Shown one piece after another: positions 27,520 to 34,193 of a DNA stretch of 64,000 bases (its first letter is position 1; the number at the start of each line of letters is the position of its first letter). Origin of the DNA: Gemmatirosa kalamazoonensis (lineage in GTDB: Bacteria > Gemmatimonadota > Gemmatimonadetes > Gemmatimonadales > Gemmatimonadaceae); the NCBI RefSeq assembly GCF_000522985.1, contig NZ_CP007128.1:1720220-1784219 (forward strand), given 5' to 3'. The position numbers and the translations under genes were made by a program. Below the pieces are notes generated by a model that was not told the origin of the DNA, made no database searches, and saw only the letters and a program-made list of their open reading frames with translations.

Positions 27520-30500
27520 GTGCGCTTCGTTCTGTCGTTCGCCTCCCTGCTGTTCGCCGCCGAGCTGGACGCCCAGGGGGCCGCTCGCCCGTCGCTCGCC
27601 GAGCCCTCGCTCTCGCCGGACGGGCGCGAGGTCGTGTTCACCTCCGGCGGCGACGTGTGGAGCGCGCCCGCCGACGGCGGCGAGGCACGGCTGCTCGTCG
27701 CCGATCCGGCGCTGGAGAGCCGGCCGCTGTTCTCGCCCGACGGGCGGCGCGTCGCGTTCGTCTCCGCGCGCACCGGCAACGGTGACGTGTACGTGCTCGA
27801 CCTCGCGAGCGGCGCCGTGCGGCGCGTGACGTTCGACGACGCGGCGGAGACGCTCGATGCGTGGAGCCGCGACGGGCGGTGGCTGTACGTCTCGTCGTCG
27901 TCGCGCGACATCGCGGGGATGAACGACGTGTATCGCGTGAGCCCCGAGGGCGGCACGCCGATGCCGGTCGCGGCGGACCGCTACGCGAGCGAGTACTGGG
28001 CGGCGCCGTCGCCGAACGGGCAGGCGCTCGCGATCACGGCGCGCGGCACGGTGAGCGGGCAGTGGTGGCGCCACGGCCGCAGCCATCTCGACGAGAGCGA
28101 GATCTGGCTCGTCTCGGATCTCGACGCAAAGGCGCCGACGTACACCCAGGTGACGACCGGCGGCGCGAAGAGCGCGTGGGCGATGTGGGCGCCGGACGCG
28201 CGCACGCTGTACTTCATGAGCGACCGCGACGGCGCCGAGAACCTGTGGGCGCAGCCGATGGACGGGCTGCGGCCTAACGGCGCGCCGCGCAAGCTCACCG
28301 CGTTCCGCGACGGCCGCGTGCTGTGGCCGAGCGCGAGCGCCGACCGGCGGACGATCGTGTTCGAGCGCGACTTCGGCGTGTGGCGCTACGACGTCGCCGG
28401 CAACGCCGCGCGCGCGGTGCCGATCACGCTGCGCGGCGCGCCGGCGGGCGGCGCGACGGAGCACGTGGCGCAGAGCGGCGGCGTGCAGGAGCTCGCGCTG
28501 TCGCCGGACGGCAGGAAGGTCGCGTTCACCGTGCGCGGCGAGGTGTTCGCCGCCGCCGCTCGGCCGGACGCGCAGGCGGGCGGCCCGGAGGCGGCGTTCC
28601 GCGTCACGAACAGCGCGGCCCTCGAGGAGGAGCTCGCGTGGAGCCCCGACAGCCGGCAGCTCGTGTACGCGTCGGACCGCGACGGCCGCTGGCGGCTGTG
28701 GCTCTACGACTTCGCGACTCGGCAGGAGCGCGCGCTGACGGCGGGCGCGGCCGGTCCGCTCGCGGGCGACGTGTCGCCGCGCTGGTCGCCGGACGGGAAG
28801 GAGATCGCGTTCACGCGCGGCGGCCGCGAGCTGCGCGCGGTGGACGTCGCGAGCGGGCGCGAGCGGCTCGTCGCCGCGGGCGCGTTCGAGCGGCCGCCGT
28901 TCACCGGCGCCGGCGACGTACGATGGAGCCCCGACGGCCGCTGGCTCGCGTTCGCGCAGCCCGCCGGCGCGAAGGGGTTCACGAACGTGTACGTCGTGGA
29001 GTCGCAGGGTGGGACGCCGCGTCCCGTGAGCTTCGTCGCGAACGCGAACACCGGCGAGGTGGCGTGGGGCGCCGATGGCTCGTACCTGCTCTTCCTCACG
29101 AGCCAGCGCACGGAGGCGACGCAGGTCGCGCGCGTGGACCTCGTGCCGCGCACGCCGCGCTTCCGCGAGGACCGGTTCCGCGACCTGTTCTCGAACCCGG
29201 CGCCGCCTAACAGAACGCGGGACACCGTGAGCGCGGAGCGCAGAGTGCAGAGCGCGGAGCGGGCGGTCGCCGCGGACACCCTCTGCGCTCCGCGCTCCGC
29301 GCTCTGCGCTGATTCGTCGCGTCGCGCCACGCGCATCGTGTTCGAGGACATCCGCCGCCGGCTCTCGCTGCTTCCGGTGGGGCTCGACGTGAACGCGATC
29401 GCGCTGAGCCCCGACGGGAAGCAGCTCGCGATCACCGCCGCCGTCGCCGGGCAGCCGAACGTGTACGTCTATCCGGTCGACGACCTCGCGACCGACGCCG
29501 TCGCGCGCCAGCTCACGACGAGCGGCGGGTTCAAGGCCGACGTGCAGTGGGCGCCCGACGGCAAGGAGCTGTTCTACCGCGAGAGCGGCCGCATCATGGC
29601 CGTGAACGTCGACACGCGCGTCGCGCGCCCGGTCGCCGCGACGGCCGAGATGGACGTCGACTTCGCGCAGGAGAAGGGCGAGCTGTTCGCCGAGGCATGG
29701 AGCTACCTGCGCGACCAGTTCTACGACGAGACGTATCACGGCGCCGACTGGAACGCGGTGCGCGAGCGGTGGGCGCCCCAGGTGGCCGGCGCGCACACGC
29801 TGCCCGAGCTGCGCCGACTGCTCAACCTCATGGTCGGGGAGCTGAACGCGTCGCACCTCGGCGTGAACCCCGGGGCGGGACAGTCGCAGCCGCCGAACAC
29901 GGGGCGGCTGGGATTGCGCTTCGACCGCATCGCCTCGGAGCGCGACGGCGTGCCGCGCGTGGCCGAAGTGCTGCCGTTAGGCCCGGCGGCAATCGCCGGC
30001 GTGCGCGTGGGCGACGCGATCGCGTCGGTGGACGGGCGCGCGGTCACGCGCGACACGAACCTGGACGACCTCCTCGCGTTCAAGATCGATCGCCGCGTGA
30101 CGCTCGGCCTCGTCGGCGCCGACGGCACGCGACGCGACGTCGCGCTGCGCCCCGTGAACCTGAACACGGAGAAGGGGCTGCTCTATCGCGCGTGGGTGGA
30201 GTCGCGACGCGCCTACGTCGACAAGGCGAGCGGCGGAAAGCTCGGCTACGTGCACATGCTCGACATGAGCGCCGAGTCGCTCGCGCAGCTCTACCTCGAC
30301 CTCGACGTGGAGAACCAGTCGAAGCAGGGCGTGGTGGTCGACGTGCGGAACAACAACGGCGGCTTCGTGAACGCGTACGCGCTCGACGTGTTCGGCCGCC
30401 GTCCGTACCTCACGATGCAGACGCGCGGCTTCGGCCCGCAGCCGGCGCGCGCGAACCTCGGTCAGCGCGCGCTCGAGCTGCCGACGGTGCTCGTGACGAA

Positions 30501-30798
30501 CCAGCACTCGCTCTCCGACGCCGAGGACTTCACCGAGGGCTGGCGCACGCTCGGCCTCGGCCCCGTGGTGGGCGAGCCGACGGCGGGGTGGATCATCTTC
30601 ACGTGGAACCAGACGCTGATGGACGGCACCGTGCTCCGGCTGCCGCGCGCGCGCATCACGGACCACGAGGGGAAGGACATGGAGCTGCACCCGCGGCCGG
30701 TGGACGTGCTGGTGGTGCGCCCGGTGGGGGAGAGCTATGCGGGGAAGGACTCGCAGCTGGACGCGGCGGTGGCGGAGCTGATGAAGAAGATCAGGTGA
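27520..30798 (+). CDS. Tricorn-like S41 serine protease with WD40/PD40 propeller repeats
   Basis: A 1092-aa exported protease. GTG 27520 is chosen because it gives a signal peptide (MRFVLSFASLLFAAELDA). Two beta-propeller regions with SPDGR(E/R)VVF, SPDGKQLAITA and similar PD40 blades fill about 30-740. A core helical domain, a PDZ domain (PLGPAAIAGVRVGDAIASVDGRAV) and the S41 protease domain (YLDLDVENQSKQGVVVDVRNN; nucleophile in TNQHSLSDAEDF) follow. Relatives degrade peptides in the periplasm. Residues about 568-600 are encoded by an in-frame palindromic repeat (29222-29325) between the propellers. No frameshift is needed. Confidence 0.9.
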   Translation: MRFVLSFASLLFAAELDAQGAARPSLAEPSLSPDGREVVFTSGGDVWSAPADGGEARLLVADPALESRPLFSPDGRRVAFVSARTGNGDVYVLDLASGAVRRVTFDDAAETLDAWSRDGRWLYVSSSSRDIAGMNDVYRVSPEGGTPMPVAADRYASEYWAAPSPNGQALAITARGTVSGQWWRHGRSHLDESEIWLVSDLDAKAPTYTQVTTGGAKSAWAMWAPDARTLYFMSDRDGAENLWAQPMDGLRPNGAPRKLTAFRDGRVLWPSASADRRTIVFERDFGVWRYDVAGNAARAVPITLRGAPAGGATEHVAQSGGVQELALSPDGRKVAFTVRGEVFAAAARPDAQAGGPEAAFRVTNSAALEEELAWSPDSRQLVYASDRDGRWRLWLYDFATRQERALTAGAAGPLAGDVSPRWSPDGKEIAFTRGGRELRAVDVASGRERLVAAGAFERPPFTGAGDVRWSPDGRWLAFAQPAGAKGFTNVYVVESQGGTPRPVSFVANANTGEVAWGADGSYLLFLTSQRTEATQVARVDLVPRTPRFREDRFRDLFSNPAPPNRTRDTVSAERRVQSAERAVAADTLCAPRSALCADSSRRATRIVFEDIRRRLSLLPVGLDVNAIALSPDGKQLAITAAVAGQPNVYVYPVDDLATDAVARQLTTSGGFKADVQWAPDGKELFYRESGRIMAVNVDTRVARPVAATAEMDVDFAQEKGELFAEAWSYLRDQFYDETYHGADWNAVRERWAPQVAGAHTLPELRRLLNLMVGELNASHLGVNPGAGQSQPPNTGRLGLRFDRIASERDGVPRVAEVLPLGPAAIAGVRVGDAIASVDGRAVTRDTNLDDLLAFKIDRRVTLGLVGADGTRRDVALRPVNLNTEKGLLYRAWVESRRAYVDKASGGKLGYVHMLDMSAESLAQLYLDLDVENQSKQGVVVDVRNNNGGFVNAYALDVFGRRPYLTMQTRGFGPQPARANLGQRALELPTVLVTNQHSLSDAEDFTEGWRTLGLGPVVGEPTAGWIIFTWNQTLMDGTVLRLPRARITDHEGKDMELHPRPVDVLVVRPVGESYAGKDSQLDAAVAELMKKIR
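29222..29325. repeat. GCGCAGA-family palindrome inside a coding sequence
   Basis: The left arm AGCGCGGAGCGCAGAG (29230-29245) and the right arm CTCTGCGCTCCGCGCT (29281-29296) form a perfect 16-bp stem, extended by further GCGCAGA-type words. It is the same word family as the intergenic 6042-6114 repeat, yet it is translated within the Tricorn-like protease. Confidence 0.88.
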
Positions 30799-30804
30799 CG
30801 GCGG

Positions 30805-30980
30805 GACGAGGACGCAAAGGGCCGCAGAGCCTTTCATTTGAACCACAGAGGACACGGAGGACACAGAGGAGAACCAGTTCAATTGGTTTCCTCCGTGTCC
30901 TCCGTGTCCTCTGTGGTTCAATACAAGAAGAGCAGCACGAGGCAGTCCTCTGCGGCCCTCCGCGTCCTCTGCGGTTCGAT
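30805..30980. repeat. Nested CAGAGGACACGGAGGA palindrome
   Basis: The inner arms 30838-30871 and 30889-30921 (CCACAGAGGACACGG and its complement) are nearly perfect. An outer pair of a different word (GAGGACGCAAAGGGCCGCAGAG near 30807-30830 and GCGGCCCTCCGCGTCCTCTGC near 30952-30972) encloses them. It lies in a same-strand spacer before the dehydrogenase gene. The word recurs at 31960-32041 and 38207-38330. Confidence 0.88.
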
Positions 30981-31078
30981 GGTGTTCTCCGCGTGCTCCA
31001 CGTCTCCGGTCGTCCGCAGATCGCGCAGATTATACCGACTGACTCTCCGCGCCTTCTGCGGCATCTGCGGACTACCTC

Positions 31079-31960
31079 ATGACGACGACCTCCGTTCCAC
31101 TCGCGCTCCTCGGCCTCGGCCACATGGGGCTCGCGCTCGCGAATCGGCTGCTCGACGCGGGCTACTCGCTGCACGTGTACAACCGCACCGCCGAGAAGGC
31201 GCGCCCGCTGGCCGAACGCGGAGCGCGCGTGGCGGAGCGGCCGGGCGATGCGGTGACGCGCGGCGGCATCGCGATCACGATGGTGAGCGACGACGCGGCG
31301 CTCGACGGCCTGACGCTCGGCCCCGACGGCATCGCGGACGCGCTCGGCGACGGCGTGCACCTCTCGATGAGCACCGTCGGACCGGCGACGGCGCGGCTGC
31401 TCGCGGTGGAGCAGGCGCGACGGGGCGGCGCGTACGTGTCGGCTCCCGTGTTCGGGCGTCCAGACGTCGCGGCGCAGGGGAAGCTGTGGGGCGTCATGTC
31501 GGGCGCCGCGGCGGCGCGCGCCCGCGTGGCGCCGCTGCTGGATGTCCTGACGCGTGGCCGCACCGACCTCGGCGACGACCCCGCCGCGGCGAGCGTGGTG
31601 AAGCTCGGTGGCAACCTGCTCATCCTCGCCGCGAACGCGGCGCTCACCGACGCGCTGTCGCTCGCCGCCGCCTACGACATCGACCCGGCAACGCTCGCGG
31701 CGCTGTACGGCGACACGCTGTTCGCGAGCCCCATGATCAAGAACTACGCGACGGGCGTCGCGCGCGCGCTGTCGTCGCACGCGCCTAACGATCCGGGCTT
31801 CAGCGTGCGGCTCGCGCGCAAGGACGTCACGCTCGCCGCGGAGGCCGCGCGGGCCGCGGGCGCGTCGCTGCGAGTCGCCGAGACCGTGCGCGCCGGGCTC
31901 GACGACGCGACGGCCGCGGGACTCGGCGACGCCGACGTGACGTCGCTGCCGCTGGCGTAA
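31079..31960 (+). CDS. NAD(P)-dependent beta-hydroxyacid dehydrogenase family protein
   Basis: A 293-aa protein of the 3-hydroxyisobutyrate/6-phosphogluconate dehydrogenase superfamily. N-terminal Rossmann motif LGLGHMGLALANRLLDAG; a substrate-binding STVGPATA; YVSAPVFGRPDVA; and the catalytic Lys in VVKLGGNLLILAANAALTDAL. It should oxidise a short hydroxyacid or reduce the corresponding semialdehyde; several soil homologues are annotated as glyoxylate/succinic semialdehyde reductase, but substrate is uncertain. The last base of its TAA stop belongs to the next palindrome's stem. Confidence 0.9.
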   Translation: MTTTSVPLALLGLGHMGLALANRLLDAGYSLHVYNRTAEKARPLAERGARVAERPGDAVTRGGIAITMVSDDAALDGLTLGPDGIADALGDGVHLSMSTVGPATARLLAVEQARRGGAYVSAPVFGRPDVAAQGKLWGVMSGAAAARARVAPLLDVLTRGRTDLGDDPAAASVVKLGGNLLILAANAALTDALSLAAAYDIDPATLAALYGDTLFASPMIKNYATGVARALSSHAPNDPGFSVRLARKDVTLAAEAARAAGASLRVAETVRAGLDDATAAGLGDADVTSLPLA

Positions 31961-32041
31961 TTGAACCGCAGAGGACGCAGAGGGTCGCAGAGGACTGCAC
32001 ATGATGTCCTCTGCGACCCTCTGCGTCCTCTGCGGTTCAAT
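31960..32041. repeat. Perfect 36-bp stem palindrome, CAGAGGAC family, between convergent genes
   Basis: Arms 31960-31995 and 32006-32041 are perfect inverse complements of 36 bp around the 10-base loop TGCACATGAT. The left arm starts at the last base of a stop codon. The words ACCGCAGAGGACGCAG and GGGTCGCAGAGGAC relate it to the repeats at 30838 and 38207. It sits between two convergent genes. Confidence 0.95.
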
Positions 32042-32063
32042 CGTACAGTGCAGCGGTACGCGT

Positions 32064-32324
32064 CTAACTCCGCTTGCGCCGCAGCGGCCCGACGTCGATG
32101 AGCACCGCGAGCACGATCCCCGCGATCTGCCAGGGCCCCCACACGCCGCCGTAGAAGTGCTGGACCGCGGCGTAGCAGAGCAGCGTCGTCGGCAGGAACA
32201 GGAACGCGAGGATGCCGAGCACCGGCGGCTGCACGATGTGCGCGAACCAGTCCGTGAGCAGGAACAGCAGGACGCAGACCAGCCGCGGGACGGCGAGCGC
32301 GAGGACGACGAGAAGACAGGGCAT
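32064..32324 (-). CDS. Small membrane protein, unknown
   Basis: An 86-aa protein with two hydrophobic segments (LLVVLALAVPRLVCVLLFLL; LGILAFLFLPTTLLCYAAV) and a third (GPWQIAGIVLAVLIDV) before a basic C-terminus (LRRKRS), so likely an inner-membrane protein with the tail inside. No domain is recognised. Converges on the dehydrogenase gene; the perfect palindrome lies between them. Confidence 0.68.
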   Translation of the reverse strand: MPCLLVVLALAVPRLVCVLLFLLTDWFAHIVQPPVLGILAFLFLPTTLLCYAAVQHFYGGVWGPWQIAGIVLAVLIDVGPLRRKRS

Positions 32325-32387
32325 GGCGGCGCGGGGCGCGAGAGAGACGCTTGTCCGTACGCGCGCCCCGGGCCGCGGGTTCCATCG

Positions 32388-32774
32388 TCAGCGGAGCCGG
32401 GCGTTGTGGCGACGCGCCGCGAACGGCGCGTCGACCACCGAGCAGACCCACGTGACGACGTAGGTACCGAGACCGCCGATGAGCAGCACGGGTGCCGTCT
32501 TGGAGTCGCCGTCGCTGATCCCATTCGCGAGCCCGAGGAAGCCCACCGCGCCGCCGGCGATCGCGATGATCGTCATCTCCCTACCTCGGCGCCTGTCGCC
32601 CACGTACATCTGCCCGGCTCCGGGCAGCAGCATGCTCAGGCCCGTGGCAACGACCGGTGACTTCGCACGCAGCCCGCTCGGCGGCACGCGCGGGGCAAGA
32701 CTCGTCGCGGCGGTCTGGGCGGCAGCTGGAGCAGCGGCGATGGCGACGGCGAGAATCGTTAGGCGTGCGCGCAT
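32388..32774 (-). CDS. Small secreted or membrane protein with two membrane segments
   Basis: A 128-aa protein. A signal peptide (MRARLTILAVAIAAAPAAAQ) is followed by LSMLLPGAGQMYVGDRRRG, the pattern of TM2/DUF5683-like membrane proteins in which two hydrophobic helices flank a short loop (here TIIAIAGGAVGFLGLANGI and VLLIGGLGTYVVTWVCSVVDA). Such proteins are widespread in Bacteroidota and Gemmatimonadota and have no assigned role. ATG 32774 is chosen by the signal peptide. Confidence 0.7.
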   Translation of the reverse strand: MRARLTILAVAIAAAPAAAQTAATSLAPRVPPSGLRAKSPVVATGLSMLLPGAGQMYVGDRRRGREMTIIAIAGGAVGFLGLANGISDGDSKTAPVLLIGGLGTYVVTWVCSVVDAPFAARRHNARLR

Positions 32775-32830
32775 GGGGCACCTCGCGGTAGCGTGGTCGA
32801 AGTGAGCGTAGCCTTCCAGTCGCCCGTCGA

Positions 32831-34078
32831 TCAGGGCAGCGGGATCCCGAAGCCGTACCGGTCGTTCAGCGCGTGCGCCGCGGCCTCCGCGAGCACCGCC
32901 GAGCCGGCGGCCGACGGGTGGAAGCCGTCGAGGCTCACGAGCGGGCCGTAGGGCTCCGCCGTCGTCAGCAGCGCCACCGCGTCGAACGGCGGCTTCACCA
33001 CCGCGCGCTCGTACAGCGCCGAGAGCGCGAAGTGCGCCCAGCCGCGGCGCTCCGCCTCGCGCCGGATGACGGCGTTCATCGACGCGAGCTGCGCGTTCAA
33101 CGCCGCGACGTCCGTCGGGTCGAGCACGTAGTCCTGGATGCCGGTCGACGACGGCGCGTTCGCGCAGCTCAACGTCGCCGGACCGAGGCCCTGCTGCGCG
33201 CGTTGGGCACCGGCGGCCGCCGCGACGGGCACGCGCACGGCGACGAACAGCACGTTCTCGCTCTCCTGGCAGTCCGACGACACGCTCACGTTGAGCGGCG
33301 CGAACGTCGCGCGCGCGTTCCACAGCTCCGCGCCGGTGCGGAAGCTCGGGAAGCTGCGCGCGTCGTCGATGAGCTCCACGAGCAGCGCGTGCTTCGTCGT
33401 CTTCTCCACGCTGTCGAGCACCGCGAGGTACTGCGGCTCCCAAATGGAAACGGGCACGACGCTGACGCCGGGCAGGTAGACGCCGTTGCGCGCGCCGAGC
33501 AGCTCGTTCGCGCCCAGCTCCACGGAGACGATCTTCGGGTTCTGCGCCATCATCGCCGTCACCTGCGACATGCCCGGCGGCAGGACGCGCGCGTACAGCG
33601 GCGCGTACGCGGGGTCGGGGTTCTCCGGCGTGGCGGTGAGCGCGTGGATCGTGCGCGCCGCGTTGATGGCGACGTTGCCGGCGGGGAGCGTGACGCCCGG
33701 CACGTTAGGCGCGCAGATGCGCGACAGGAACGGAGCGGCCGCCGGCTCGCCGCTCACGCGGAGCCCGCCGGCGAGCGGCGCGGCGAGTGGCGCGCCGCAT
33801 CCCGGCGCGTCGATGGACGGCACGCTCAGCTCGCGGCCCGCGAGACGCGCGAGCTGCGCGGGCCAGCTCGTGCTCTGGGATTGCGCGGTGACGCCGTCGG
33901 AGCGCCAGCCCATGCTCACGCTCGTGCCGATGGCGACGTACCGCTGGAACACGCCGCGGCCCTCGGAGACGAGGTCCGGCTTCACGGCGGTGGCCGGGAG
34001 ATGCGGCGCGGACGGCGCGTCCGTGCAGGCACCCGCGACGGCGGTGGCGGCGATCAGGGACAGGTGGATCGGACGCAT
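32831..34078 (-). CDS. SGNH/GDSL-hydrolase-like lipoprotein
   Basis: A 415-aa protein with a lipobox (IAATAVAGAC, Cys about 18), so it is probably tethered to a membrane. The SGNH blocks appear as YVAIGTSVSMGW (block I, GTS instead of GDS), VELGANELL (block III, G-x-N-D-like) and the catalytic-dyad block DGFHPSAAG near the end. These esterases or lipases act on acyl or acetyl groups, for example on polysaccharides. The GTS variation at the nucleophile still supplies a Ser. It is divergent from the BTAD regulator at 34194. Confidence 0.85.
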   Translation of the reverse strand: MRPIHLSLIAATAVAGACTDAPSAPHLPATAVKPDLVSEGRGVFQRYVAIGTSVSMGWRSDGVTAQSQSTSWPAQLARLAGRELSVPSIDAPGCGAPLAAPLAGGLRVSGEPAAAPFLSRICAPNVPGVTLPAGNVAINAARTIHALTATPENPDPAYAPLYARVLPPGMSQVTAMMAQNPKIVSVELGANELLGARNGVYLPGVSVVPVSIWEPQYLAVLDSVEKTTKHALLVELIDDARSFPSFRTGAELWNARATFAPLNVSVSSDCQESENVLFVAVRVPVAAAAGAQRAQQGLGPATLSCANAPSSTGIQDYVLDPTDVAALNAQLASMNAVIRREAERRGWAHFALSALYERAVVKPPFDAVALLTTAEPYGPLVSLDGFHPSAAGSAVLAEAAAHALNDRYGFGIPLP

Positions 34079-34193
34079 GGTGAGCCTCCTGGAGGTGACG
34101 GTGACGGCTCTTGCCGGTGGTGGTCGCCGGTCGTAGCGTCAGCCTCTCGCGGCTCTGTCACGTCGCTTTCACACCAGCGTCAAATCGCGATCG

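Noticed and set aside
29222-29325. Frameshift or pseudogene in the Tricorn-like gene
   Set aside because: The inserted palindrome keeps the frame and both flanks read as normal propeller sequence.
27493-29856. 787-aa minus-strand frame
   Set aside because: Opposite the Tricorn-like protease; no domain pattern.
30805-30980. Small RNA gene
   Set aside because: The hairpin is strong, but nothing shows a promoter or defined ends; better described as a repeat.
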